64,000 nt of DNA. Source: an uncultured Bryobacterales bacterium. GTDB taxonomy: Bacteria; Acidobacteriota; Terriglobia; Bryobacterales; UBA6623. The notes beneath the pieces were generated by a model. That model ran no database searches, was not told where the DNA came from, and worked only from the letters and a program-made list of their open reading frames with translations. The stretch is taken from contig OY282420.1 of the NCBI GenBank assembly GCA_958295955.1, positions 214,236 to 278,235 on the forward strand. The letters run 5' to 3'. Below are positions 52,235 through 60,820 of this stretch, piece after piece. The first letter of the stretch is position 1, and the number at the start of each line of letters is the position of its first letter. The position numbers were made by a program, and so were the translations under genes.

Positions 52235-54199
52235 TCAGGCGCCGTCCAATTGCTCGACCAACTCCGTCCACTCGCTCTCCCGCTCCTGGATCGACTGCCG
52301 GCGTTCCTCGAGAGCGCTGAGCACGCGCCGGCGGCGCTGGTGATCCCGCCCGATTTCGCCAAGCTCGGCCTGGAGTCGAGCGCTCTCGTTTTCGAGCGCC
52401 GCAATTTCGTTTTCGAGCGCCGCGGCCCGCCGGCGCATTTTCTCCGCCTTGAGCGGATTGAGACGTTTCCCCTGCCTCCCGAAACCCTTGCCGGAGCCGC
52501 CGTTTTTAGCAGCGCCGTCGGCGCCGGGAGCGGCGACCGTGAGCGCGGCCTGCAACTCCGGGCTGATTGCAGCGGCGGTTTCCTCCACGCCGCCCCTGTG
52601 CCCCAGCGCCCATAGATAGTCTTCGTAGTTGCCGGGGTAAACGTCCGCCTTGCCGCCGCCGACGGCGAACACCTTGGTCGCCAGGCGGTCGATGAAGTAG
52701 CGATCGTGCGAGACGAAGACAAGCGTGCCGTTGAAGTCGAGCAGCGCTTGCAGCAGCACGTCCTTGGCGCGCAAGTCGAGATGGTTGGTAGGCTCGTCCA
52801 TCAGCAGGAAGTTGCTGGGCTTTACCAGCATTCCGGCCAGCGCGTAACGGTTGCGCTCGCCGCCGGAGAGAACTTTCACTTTCTTGAAAACATCGTCCCC
52901 GGAAAACAGGAAGCACCCCAGCAAGCCGCGAATCTGCGAGTCGCTCAACTGCGGCGCCCGCGAGGCCAGATCGTCGAAGAGCACGGCTTCGGGGTCGAGT
53001 TCCTTGTACTGATCCTGAGCGAAATAGTCGATCTCGACCTTGTGTCCGGTTTTGCGCATGCCGGCGGTCAGCGGATCGCTTCCGGCCAGCAGACGGATCA
53101 AAGTGGACTTCCCTGCCCCGTTCGCTCCCACGAGCGCTATGCGGTCGCCTTTCTCGACGTGCAGCGAGACGCCGCTGAATACGCGGGTCTCGCCATAGCT
53201 CTTGGCGGCGTCCTTGAGCGCGACGACCACGCGCCCCGAGGCGTGAGGCTGGGGAAATCGGAAACGGACCGCTTTCTCTTCGGGCGGCATCTCGATACGC
53301 TCGATTTTTTCGAGCTCCTTGATGCGGCTTTGCACCTGCTTCGCCTTGGTCGCCTGATAACGGAAGCGGTTGATGAACGCTTCGAGCTGCTCGATGCGAT
53401 TTTGCTGGTTTCCGTACGCCGCCCGCAGCCGCGCCAGGCGGTCTTCCTTCAGCTTTTCGAATTTCGAATAATTCGAAGCGTAGAAGTGCGCCTGCCCGTT
53501 CCAGAGATGGACGATCTTGTTGACCGTCGTATCCATAAAAAAGCGGTCGTGCGAGATGACGAGAAACGCGTAGGGATAGTCTTTGAGATAATCCTCGAGC
53601 CAGTTGCGAGCCTCCAGGTCGAGATGGTTCGTCGGCTCGTCGAGAAGCAGCAGATTGGGCTTTTCGAGCAGCAGCTTGGCCAGCGCAACGCGCATCTGCC
53701 ATCCGCCGGAAAATTCCTCGCAGGGGCGGCCCCAGTCTTCTTTGGGGAAAGCCAAGCCCGCGAGCACCGTTCCAACCTGGGCTTCCTTGGTGTAGCCGTC
53801 GAGCGCCAAGTAGCGGTTGGAGCACCATTCATAGCGGTCGATGACGGCTTGGTATGCGCTGCCGGCCGGGTCAAGCGCCGACATCTTGTCCGCGAGCTCC
53901 TCCAGCTCTTGCTCAAGGGCGACGGCCTCGTCGAATACGCTCAGGCATTCCTCGAAAACGGTGCGGCTCGAAAGCGTCAGGCCGTCTTGCGGAAGATAAC
54001 CGATGCGGATGCCTTTTTGCATCGCGATGGAGCCGGAATCGAGGTGCTCCATGCCGTTGAGAATCTTGAGCAGGGTCGATTTGCCCGCGCCGTTGGCGCC
54101 GACGACGCCCACGCGGTCGCCGGGCGAGATCAGCCAGTCCAGGCCGCTGAAAAGCACCCGGTCGCCGTAGCGCATTTTGGCCGCGGTGATTTGAATCAT
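52235..54199 (-). CDS. ABC-F family ATPase (Uup/YbiT/YheS-like ribosome-associated)
   Basis: 654 residues with two ABC domains: Walker A GANGAGKST near residues 35 and 358, and signatures LSGGERN and FSGGWQM. LLLDEPTNHLDL and LLMDEPTNHLD complete the pattern. An arm/linker between domains includes the ABC_tran_Xtn motif region (RYQATKAKQVQSRIKELEKI), and a C-terminal coiled coil covers about 560-654. ABC-F proteins act on the ribosome in translation quality control or antibiotic protection. A 4-base overlap with the upstream kinase gene marks an operon. Confidence 0.93.
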   Translation of the reverse strand: MIQITAAKMRYGDRVLFSGLDWLISPGDRVGVVGANGAGKSTLLKILNGMEHLDSGSIAMQKGIRIGYLPQDGLTLSSRTVFEECLSVFDEAVALEQELEELADKMSALDPAGSAYQAVIDRYEWCSNRYLALDGYTKEAQVGTVLAGLAFPKEDWGRPCEEFSGGWQMRVALAKLLLEKPNLLLLDEPTNHLDLEARNWLEDYLKDYPYAFLVISHDRFFMDTTVNKIVHLWNGQAHFYASNYSKFEKLKEDRLARLRAAYGNQQNRIEQLEAFINRFRYQATKAKQVQSRIKELEKIERIEMPPEEKAVRFRFPQPHASGRVVVALKDAAKSYGETRVFSGVSLHVEKGDRIALVGANGAGKSTLIRLLAGSDPLTAGMRKTGHKVEIDYFAQDQYKELDPEAVLFDDLASRAPQLSDSQIRGLLGCFLFSGDDVFKKVKVLSGGERNRYALAGMLVKPSNFLLMDEPTNHLDLRAKDVLLQALLDFNGTLVFVSHDRYFIDRLATKVFAVGGGKADVYPGNYEDYLWALGHRGGVEETAAAISPELQAALTVAAPGADGAAKNGGSGKGFGRQGKRLNPLKAEKMRRRAAALENEIAALENESARLQAELGEIGRDHQRRRRVLSALEERRQSIQERESEWTELVEQLDGA

Positions 54200-54825
54200 T
54201 TATCCCAGTTTATCCGGGAGGCTGCGGGCAAAGGAGCGGTGCGCAGGGAAGCGAACATGCGGCGAATCTCGTCCTCGGTCGGGGCCTCGCCGTTGACGAT
54301 GAAATCGGCGTAGCGGCGCGTCGGGGAGGTATGCCGGCGGAACATCGGCAGGGTGTGGCGTTCCCACTGCAAGCGGACGGATTGCGGCGTGCGGCCGCGC
54401 TCCGCCGTATCCCGCGCGATGCGCCGCTCCCGGCAGACGGCATCGGCCGTATCGACGAAGACGGCGAGATCGAGCATCCCGCGCACCCGGGGATGCCAGA
54501 GCGCGAAGATGCCTTCCAGGACGGTCGCCGCGGATGGGCCGACGATTTGCGGCTCGGCCCGGCGCGTATGCGTCTTGAAATCGTAGCGGGGGACAGGCAC
54601 GGACCGCCCGGCGCGCCGCGCGGCCAGATGCTCCAGCAGCGTTTCCCAGTCAATCGTCTCCGGGAGGTCGAAGTTCACGGCGGCCCGCTCGGCCGGCGGC
54701 AGGCGCGCAAGGTCGCAGTAGTACGCATCCGTCGACAGCAGCGCGGCAGCGGGCAGGCGCGCCGCGAGCGCCTTGGCGAACGTCGTCTTTCCCGCGCCCG
54801 AAGCGCCGGCGATGCCGACCGTCAC
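54196..54825 (-). CDS. udk: Uridine kinase-like P-loop kinase
   Basis: 209 residues: Walker A GASGAGKTT at residues 7-15, the DAYYCDL substrate region, NFDLPETIDW, and VLEGIFALWHP as the Walker B strand, then DTADAVCRERRIARD as the lid. It fits uridine/cytidine kinase or phosphoribulokinase-like enzymes. UMP/CMP salvage is most likely. ATGA overlaps on both sides place it between a cyanophycinase and the ABC-F gene in one operon. Confidence 0.82.
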   Translation of the reverse strand: MTVGIAGASGAGKTTFAKALAARLPAAALLSTDAYYCDLARLPPAERAAVNFDLPETIDWETLLEHLAARRAGRSVPVPRYDFKTHTRRAEPQIVGPSAATVLEGIFALWHPRVRGMLDLAVFVDTADAVCRERRIARDTAERGRTPQSVRLQWERHTLPMFRRHTSPTRRYADFIVNGEAPTEDEIRRMFASLRTAPLPAASRINWDK

Positions 54826-55700
54826 GGCCGCGCGACGACCCGCTCGAGGGGGGCGAGGCGCTCGCGGAACGCTTGCCGCGCCGCGAGGTCGTAGCGGTCT
54901 CCCGGCGCCAGGAAATAGAAATCGCCGCCCGTATCGATTTTCCGCTTGGCGTCGTAGATCGCCGCGTAACCCTGCCCGATCACCTCGAAGCGGTCGCCGG
55001 TCACGACGATGGCGGTGTCCTCGTCGATGCCGATGCCGAGCAATTCGGGGCGGGCGCGAATCACCTCGAGCAGATCGAATTGGCGGTTGCGCCGCAGCAG
55101 GTGCTGGTCGATCGCCGCGTTCTTCAGAAATCCGAAGCCTTCTTCGTGGTCGCCCATCATGATCGTGTTGGTCTTGGCGTCGCCGCGCGCCAGGTACGAC
55201 CCCTGGATCGTCGCGCCCGCCGAGCTTCCGCCGATCACGCCGCCGCGGGCCAGCAGATTGCGCAATTCCTCATGGACTTTGGTGTTGAGGTACGCATCGG
55301 CGAGACGCCACTGCCGGCCTCCCGGAAACCAGACGCCGCGGGCCCGGCGGAGCGGCTCGACGAAAGCTTCCCGGTCGGCTTCTCCGCGGTCGTAGGTATG
55401 CGCCAACGCCGCGTTGCGCGCGCCCAGCTCGCGGTAACGCGCAAGACCGGGCCAGTGGGGACCATAGGATTCCGCGCCGCCGGCCGTCGGGATCACCACG
55501 ATGGGCGCTTCCGGACCGCCGGCCAAGTCGAGGAACCGCTCGAAAATCGCCGGGTCTTGCATGGCGCCGCCGACGATCACCAACGAGCCGTTCTTCGGCC
55601 CGACGGTTTGCGCCGCGGCGGCGCCCGCGAAACCGAAAGCGATGAGCAAGAACGGCAGAAAACGCCGGCCTGCGCAACGGTCTTGCTCTTTACCGCCCAC
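54822..55700 (-). CDS. Cyanophycinase (peptidase family S51), exported
   Basis: 292 residues with a signal peptide (FLLIAFGFAGAAAA) and the S51 fold: SLVIVGGAMQDPAIFERFL, FPGGRQWRLADAY and the nucleophile motif GGSSAGATIQGS near residue 158, then GFGFLKNAAIDQHL. Cytoplasmic cyanophycinases cleave the Asp-Arg storage polymer to dipeptides; an exported form would act on external cyanophycin or related beta-aspartyl peptides. No cyanophycin synthetase is seen. ATGA overlap with the kinase gene. Confidence 0.88.
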   Translation of the reverse strand: MGGKEQDRCAGRRFLPFLLIAFGFAGAAAAQTVGPKNGSLVIVGGAMQDPAIFERFLDLAGGPEAPIVVIPTAGGAESYGPHWPGLARYRELGARNAALAHTYDRGEADREAFVEPLRRARGVWFPGGRQWRLADAYLNTKVHEELRNLLARGGVIGGSSAGATIQGSYLARGDAKTNTIMMGDHEEGFGFLKNAAIDQHLLRRNRQFDLLEVIRARPELLGIGIDEDTAIVVTGDRFEVIGQGYAAIYDAKRKIDTGGDFYFLAPGDRYDLAARQAFRERLAPLERVVARP

Positions 55701-55712
55701 TTGCCACGAACC

Positions 55713-56672
55713 TCAAGCAACCCGATGCGGCGCGTTGCCGGCGATGGCCTCGAAGACGTTGTCGACCGCCAATTGCAGCCCGGCTTCGAGCGCCTCGGGC
55801 GTCACGCCTCCCGAATGCGGCGTCATCACGACGTTCGGCAGCGCCGACAGCGGATGATTTTCGGGCAAGGGCTCGGTGTCGTAAACGTCCAGGCCCGCTC
55901 CGCGGATCGACTTCGAGCGCAAGACATCGATCAGCGCCGCCTCATCGACAATCGGGCCGCGGGCGGTGTTGATAAAAATCGCCGACGGTTTCATCAGCTC
56001 GAATTCACGCTTGCCGATAAAGCCGGTCGTGTCGGACGACTGGCGCAGGTGCAGGCTGACCACGTCGCTCTCGCGGTACAGCTTGTCCAACTCGACCGGC
56101 CGAATGCCGATCTCGTCGAGCGGCTTGCCGTCCGGGTGCATCGTCCAGGCGATGACGTTCATGCCGATGCCGCGGGCGATGCGCGCAGTTTGCAGGCCGA
56201 TGGCGCCCAGACCGATCACGCCGAGCGTCTTGCCGTGAAGCTGCGTCACGAAGCCGCGCGGCCAAGCCCCCTTTTTCGTCTTGGCGTCGATGCGCGGAAT
56301 TTCTCGCGCTACGGACAACATCAACGCCAGGGCGTGCTCGGCCATGGCGATTGCCGAGACCGCCGGCGTGTTGGTGACGGTCACTCCCAAGCGCGCCGCC
56401 GCCGCGAGATCGACATGGTCGGTTCCGGTGCCCCACAGCGACAGCGCCTTGAGCCGCGGACAGGCCGCCAGAACCTCCGCCGTAAAGGAAACCGACGAGC
56501 GGATATTGATCACGTACTCGGCATCGCGGACGCGGTCGAGCAGCATTTCGGCCGAGACCGGAAGGTTGTCGTGATAGCTGACATCCGCGCGGCCGGTCAG
56601 CGACCGATACGCCGCGCTCGGCCCCATCACCGCGGGGTAGTCGTCGGGAATCACGATCGTCGGTCGAGGCAT
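55713..56672 (-). CDS. D-isomer-specific 2-hydroxyacid dehydrogenase
   Basis: 319 residues from ATG 56672; a longer frame upstream lacks a sensible start. The NAD-binding Rossmann GLGAIGLQTARIA near residue 152, catalytic Arg in FINTARGPI, Glu in DVYDTEPLPENH and His in TPHSGGVTPEA are all present. It belongs to the SerA/LdhA-like reductase family. Substrate not predictable. It precedes the cyanophycinase on the same strand with a 12-base gap, so it may be the first gene of that operon. Confidence 0.9.
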   Translation of the reverse strand: MPRPTIVIPDDYPAVMGPSAAYRSLTGRADVSYHDNLPVSAEMLLDRVRDAEYVINIRSSVSFTAEVLAACPRLKALSLWGTGTDHVDLAAAARLGVTVTNTPAVSAIAMAEHALALMLSVAREIPRIDAKTKKGAWPRGFVTQLHGKTLGVIGLGAIGLQTARIARGIGMNVIAWTMHPDGKPLDEIGIRPVELDKLYRESDVVSLHLRQSSDTTGFIGKREFELMKPSAIFINTARGPIVDEAALIDVLRSKSIRGAGLDVYDTEPLPENHPLSALPNVVMTPHSGGVTPEALEAGLQLAVDNVFEAIAGNAPHRVA

Positions 56673-56803
56673 GAAAGCTCCAGCGTAACACCGGCGGGCC
56701 GCGGGCGGAAAACAGCGTCCCGGACGGATCGATTTTTGCGGCTCCAAGTGAAACCTGCCGAAGAGGTTCACTCGTCCAAGTTGATAAGGTGAAGCTGTAC
56801 CGT

Positions 56804-56835
56804 CATCTCAACTGAAGGGCATCTCAACTGAAGGG
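56804..56835. repeat. Tandem duplication, two 16-bp units
   Basis: CATCTCAACTGAAGGG occurs twice in direct succession, 12 bases before the GTG start at 56847. The second copy supplies an AAGGGG that can serve as ribosome binding site, so the duplication creates a spare site. Confidence 0.9.
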
Positions 56836-56846
56836 GTATCACAGTC

Positions 56847-57755
56847 GTGTCGCATAAAATCATCCACTCGGGCCGTCGGGCGCCCGCAAACGCCGGAGAA
56901 GGTTCCGTGCCTCTGATCGCACTCGTTTTATTGGCGGCCATCGCCCTGCTCGCCGGCGTCAATGTCTATTCCTTTCTGGAGATTCGCTCCCTGCAGGACG
57001 AAGTCGCCCGGCAATTTACGGTCGTCGACGAGCGGCTGGCCTTGTTGGACGGCAGCGTCGAGCGGACGTCCACCCGGCTCGACTCGAAAGTCGGCGAGGT
57101 CAAAAGCCTGGTCGCCTCGGCGGAAAAGGAACTGAGCCAACGCACGCGCCAAGTCGAAAGCCGGGCGCTGGGCCGAGCGAGCGCCGTCGAGAAGAGACTT
57201 GAGGAAACCGCCGCCGACCAGCAGGCAAAAATCAGCGCGGTCGGCGGCCAGTTGGAGCAATTCCAAGAGGACACGACCAGCAAGGTCGGCTCGCTCGACG
57301 GCCGCGTGACGACGGTCAAGGAAGAGGTCGACAAGACCAAGGCCGAGTTGGAGAAGACCATCGCCGCTCTGTCGAGCGTGCGCGGCGACCTCGGAGTCCA
57401 GAGCGGCCTGATCGCGACCAACGGCGAAGAGCTCGCGGCGCTGAAAAGGCTGGGCGAGCGCAACTATTACGAGTTCGACATGCGCAAGAGCAGACAGCCC
57501 GGCAAGGTGGGTCCGGTCCGCATCAAGCTGACCGGCACGGACCGCAAGAGGAACCGCTATTCGCTCGAACTCTGGGCGGACGACAAAAAGATCGAGAAGC
57601 GCCGCAAGACTCTGCTCGAGCCGGTGCAGTTCTATGTCATCGGATCGCGCGTCCCCTACGAGTTGGTCGTCAACAAAATCGACAAGGACCAGATCGCAGG
57701 CTATCTGGCGACGCCGAAGGACGGTCCGCGGGGCGCCGGCGGCTCGACGGAATAG
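56847..57755 (+). CDS. Single-pass membrane protein with long coiled coil, unknown function
   Basis: 302 residues from GTG 56847. One transmembrane helix (VPLIALVLLAAIALLAGVNV, residues 21-40) is followed by a coiled coil of about 150 residues with repeated S/T-x-V-x-x-L-D/E heptads (VDERLALLDGSVERTSTRLD; VGSLDGRVTTVKEEVDKTKA). A C-terminal globular beta-rich domain covers about 205-290 (YYEFDMRKSRQ, VRIKLTGTDRKRNRYSLEL). Bitopic scaffold or sensor by appearance. No family recognised. Convergent with the VWA gene, three bases apart. Confidence 0.7.
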   Translation: MSHKIIHSGRRAPANAGEGSVPLIALVLLAAIALLAGVNVYSFLEIRSLQDEVARQFTVVDERLALLDGSVERTSTRLDSKVGEVKSLVASAEKELSQRTRQVESRALGRASAVEKRLEETAADQQAKISAVGGQLEQFQEDTTSKVGSLDGRVTTVKEEVDKTKAELEKTIAALSSVRGDLGVQSGLIATNGEELAALKRLGERNYYEFDMRKSRQPGKVGPVRIKLTGTDRKRNRYSLELWADDKKIEKRRKTLLEPVQFYVIGSRVPYELVVNKIDKDQIAGYLATPKDGPRGAGGSTE

Positions 57756-57758
57756 CCC

Positions 57759-58580
57759 CTATTCGACAACCAGAACCGACGCGGCGAGCTTGCGTTTCGA
57801 TTTCCGAGTCACCTTGACCGCAACGCGGCGGCTGAGCAGTCGGGCGCCGCTGACGGTCAGTTCGTACTGGCCGCGGGCGGCGGCAAAGACGAGCCGGCTG
57901 AGCGCCTGCGGGTCGCTCTGGAACCGCTTGGCGTGAAAATAGGCGCCGCCGGAACGCATCGCAAGGTTTCGCAACAGGCCGCGGTCCGTTGTATTGACGA
58001 ATACCGCATAGATGGAAACGCCTTTCTCCCGCGCCAACGAAAGAACATCGGCTTGCGCGCTGCGGCTGCGGCCCTCGACTCCGGCGGACAGCAGGATGAC
58101 GACCCGGCGCCCGGCGCTGTTCTCGAAGCCGCTGTCCAGCGAGGCGAAAACCGCATCCGCAATACGCGGCGCATTGCCGTAACGAACATCGGCTGCCGCC
58201 CGGCGCAACAACGGCTTGTCGGCGGTGAAATCTTGCTCCAAATCGGCGGAGTCGCGGTAGGAGACAAGCGCCATCTGCTCGCCGGCTTCAAGACGGTCGA
58301 TAAATGCCGGAACGAAAGGCCGCACGATCTCGCCCACAAAGCTGGCGTCAACCAGCAGCAGGACATCGACCGGGCCTTGCGCGGGCTTCGCCGACTCCAC
58401 GCGCAGCGCTCTCTTGTTGTCGATGACGGTAAAATGCTCGGACGCAAGCCCGCCGACGGTCTCGCCCGTCTTTTCGTCGAATGCCGTTACGCGCAACGCG
58501 ACTTGCTGGGCGCACAGGCTCGACGCAAAGGCGGCGGCGAGGGCAAGCCGGGCAAGCGACTTTTCAACGCTGCCGCGCAC
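57759..58580 (-). CDS. VWFA-related secreted protein with degenerate MIDAS
   Basis: 273 residues from the GTG at 58580, giving a signal peptide (LALAAAFASSLCA). The family (VWFA-related Acidobacterial domain) is recognisable by VTAFDEKTGETVGGLASEHF, the ALVSYRDSADLEQDFT segment and GRRVVILLSAGVEG. The metal site reads VDASFV: the Asp and first Ser of DxSxS are kept but the second Ser is replaced by Val, so metal-ion-dependent adhesion may be lost. The start lies 77 bases from the divergent sialidase gene. Confidence 0.75.
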   Translation of the reverse strand: MRGSVEKSLARLALAAAFASSLCAQQVALRVTAFDEKTGETVGGLASEHFTVIDNKRALRVESAKPAQGPVDVLLLVDASFVGEIVRPFVPAFIDRLEAGEQMALVSYRDSADLEQDFTADKPLLRRAAADVRYGNAPRIADAVFASLDSGFENSAGRRVVILLSAGVEGRSRSAQADVLSLAREKGVSIYAVFVNTTDRGLLRNLAMRSGGAYFHAKRFQSDPQALSRLVFAAARGQYELTVSGARLLSRRVAVKVTRKSKRKLAASVLVVE

Positions 58581-58657
58581 ATCCGGAATCTTAGCACCTG
58601 GGGAACGGCTAATATAATGAGGAGGTTGCCGAGAAAGATCGAGGGCGGCCGGACGCG

Positions 58658-59659
58658 ATGACTGCACAAATTCGAAAATTGCTGGTTTTCTTTCTTGTTT
58701 CGAGCGTCGCCGCCGCCGCGCCGCGCGAGGAATTCGTTTTCACCACCGCCCCCTTCGCGCAATGCCACGCTTCGACCGTCATGGAAACCAAAGACGGGGA
58801 GATGCTCGCGGCATGGTTCGGCGGCACGCGCGAAAGGCATCCCGATGTCGCCATCTGGATGGCGCGGCGGAGCGCCGGCGGCTGGTCAGCGCCCGCAGAG
58901 ATGGCGCGCCATGAGAACACGCCGACGTGGAACCCCGTGCTGTTCCGCACGTTGGACGGCGCGACCTGGCTGTTCTACAAATTCGGCGTCGATCCCCGTC
59001 AGTGGACCGGCGCTTACCGCCGCTCGGACGACGACGGCCGCACCTGGTCCGCTGCGCGGCCCCTTCCCGCCGGATTGCTGGGGCCGATTCGGGTCAAGCC
59101 GCTGATTCTGCCCAACGGCGACGTTCTGGCCGGGACCTCGGTCGAAAGCTATCGATCCTGGTCGGCCTGGGTCGAGCGCTCCACCGATCACGGGCAATCC
59201 TGGACGAAGCACGGCCCCGTGAGCCACCCCCGCGAACCCTACGGCATCATTCAACCCACTTTGATTCCGCGCTCCGGCGGAGGCGTCCGCATGTTCGCGA
59301 GGGCGCGCAATATCGGCTCGATCTGCTACGCCGACTCGTTCGACGGCGGACGCAGTTGGACTCCGGCCCGCGAAACCGAGTTGCCGAACCCCAACGCGGG
59401 CGTCGATGCGGTCAAGCTCGCCGACGGCCGCGCAGTGATGATCTACAACCACGCGACGAAGGGCCGCACGCCCCTGAATCTTGCCGTTTCAACCGACGAC
59501 GGCGATTCCTGGAAGCCGTTTCTCGAGCTTGAGACGGAACCGGGGGAGTATTCCTACCCGGCGCTCATCCAGGGCAGCGGCGGCGACTTGCACATGACCT
59601 ATACCTGGAAGCGCGAACGGATCAAGTACGTTCGCGTTCCGCTCGCCGACGTGCCGTAG
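58658..59659 (+). CDS. BNR-repeat sialidase-like glycosidase (exo-alpha-sialidase family)
   Basis: 333 residues: signal peptide (LLVFFLVSSVAAAA) and a six-bladed propeller with Asp-box-like repeats (SDDDGRTWSA, STDHGQSWTK, SFDGGRSWTP, STDDGDSWKP). An N-terminal WFGGTRERHPDVAIW matches the BNR_2 subgroup. Substrate could be sialic acid or another acidic sugar; the catalytic Arg triad was not traced. It sits before a TIM-barrel isomerase, possibly forming a small sugar-related unit. Confidence 0.83.
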   Translation: MTAQIRKLLVFFLVSSVAAAAPREEFVFTTAPFAQCHASTVMETKDGEMLAAWFGGTRERHPDVAIWMARRSAGGWSAPAEMARHENTPTWNPVLFRTLDGATWLFYKFGVDPRQWTGAYRRSDDDGRTWSAARPLPAGLLGPIRVKPLILPNGDVLAGTSVESYRSWSAWVERSTDHGQSWTKHGPVSHPREPYGIIQPTLIPRSGGGVRMFARARNIGSICYADSFDGGRSWTPARETELPNPNAGVDAVKLADGRAVMIYNHATKGRTPLNLAVSTDDGDSWKPFLELETEPGEYSYPALIQGSGGDLHMTYTWKRERIKYVRVPLADVP

Positions 59660-59693
59660 CAGCCCGCAAACAATTTGCTAAAGTAGCAACGCT

Positions 59694-60617
59694 ATGACGG
59701 AAAGCACGCGGCGGCGGTTTCTTTACGGGGGCCTCGCGGCGGCGGCGGCTTCGGGCGCGACGGCAGCCGGCAGGAAGTTTACCATTGCCTTCATTCCCGG
59801 CAGCATCGGCATCAAGGCCGACCAGGGGCGCTCGATCGAATTGGCCGCGAAGCACGGCTTCGAATCCGTCCAACCTTTCGGCCGACAGTTGCTGCAGGAC
59901 GGCGTTTCCCGCCACGTCGAAGCGCTGGAAGCGGGCAAGTTGCAGTGGGCCGCCGCGAGCCTGCCAGTAAACTTGCGCGGAGATGAAGACACTTTTTCCA
60001 GTGGTTTGAATAATTTGCCGCAAGAAGCTCAAGCATTGCATCGAGCCGGGGTCGCGCGGGTGGGAACCGCGATCGCATCGAGCAGCGACACGCTCAATTA
60101 CCTTGAGAACTTCAAGCGCACTTCCCGCCGGCTGCGCGAAGTCGGCGCCGTGCTGGAAGACCACGGCCTCCGCCTGGGACTGGAATATCTCGGCACCAAG
60201 CACCTTTGGACCGCGCGCCGCCACGCCTTCGTGCATTCGATGGCCGAATGCCGGGCGCTCATCGCGGAAACCGGCAAAGCCAACATCGGCCTGGTCATCG
60301 ACAGTTGGCATTGGTGGACGGCGTACGAAACCGCTAACGACATCCTGGCCCTCGCGAACGACGATATCGTCTCCGCAGACCTTAACGACGCTCCCAGCGG
60401 CATCGAGCGCGACCTGCAACGGGACAACCGGCGCGAGCTGCCCCTGGCGACCGGCATGATCGACGCCAAGGCATTTCTAGGCGCTCTGGCCGCAATCGGA
60501 TACGACGGCCCGATCCGCGCCGAGCCGTTCAATAAAACGTTGAACGCAATGGACGACGATCAAGCCGGCGCAACCACCGCCCGCGCCATGAAAAAAGCCT
60601 TTGCCCTGGTGGAGTAA
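59694..60617 (+). CDS. Tat-exported sugar phosphate isomerase/epimerase (xylose isomerase-like TIM barrel)
   Basis: 307 residues with a twin-arginine signal (TRRRFLYGGLAAAAASG) and an AP_endonuc_2/IolE-like TIM barrel: RSIELAAKHGFESVQPFG, LRLGLEYLGTKHLW, IGLVIDSWHWW and IVSADLNDAP. Metal-binding residues (Glu in LGLEY, Asp in VIDSWH, Glu in IRAEPF) are present. A periplasmic location is unusual for the fold but common in Acidobacteriota and Planctomycetota. Exact substrate unknown. Confidence 0.86.
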   Translation: MTESTRRRFLYGGLAAAAASGATAAGRKFTIAFIPGSIGIKADQGRSIELAAKHGFESVQPFGRQLLQDGVSRHVEALEAGKLQWAAASLPVNLRGDEDTFSSGLNNLPQEAQALHRAGVARVGTAIASSSDTLNYLENFKRTSRRLREVGAVLEDHGLRLGLEYLGTKHLWTARRHAFVHSMAECRALIAETGKANIGLVIDSWHWWTAYETANDILALANDDIVSADLNDAPSGIERDLQRDNRRELPLATGMIDAKAFLGALAAIGYDGPIRAEPFNKTLNAMDDDQAGATTARAMKKAFALVE

Positions 60618-60706
60618 TTGCTCGCTCCCTATTACGCCGCAACGTTTGAGATAGCCTTGCCGGAGTAGAATCGCCGTCTCGCCGACCGAGTAATACACCG
60701 CAAAAT

Positions 60707-60740
60707 CGCTACTCCCCGGCATACGCTACTCCACGGCAAC
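60707..60740. repeat. Imperfect 17-bp tandem repeat in 203-base intergenic region
   Basis: Two adjacent units begin CGCTACTCC (60707-60723 and 60724-60740) and differ at a few positions. An inverted partner GGAGTAG lies at 60662-60668, so RNA structure is possible. The region (60618-60820) holds no gene. Confidence 0.5.
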
Positions 60741-60820
60741 GGTCACGCCGGCTTGGCTCGCCCTGCCGCCGGCCGGTGGGATAGCATAGAAAAATATCCC
60801 GGGTTTGGAGGTAGAGTGCG

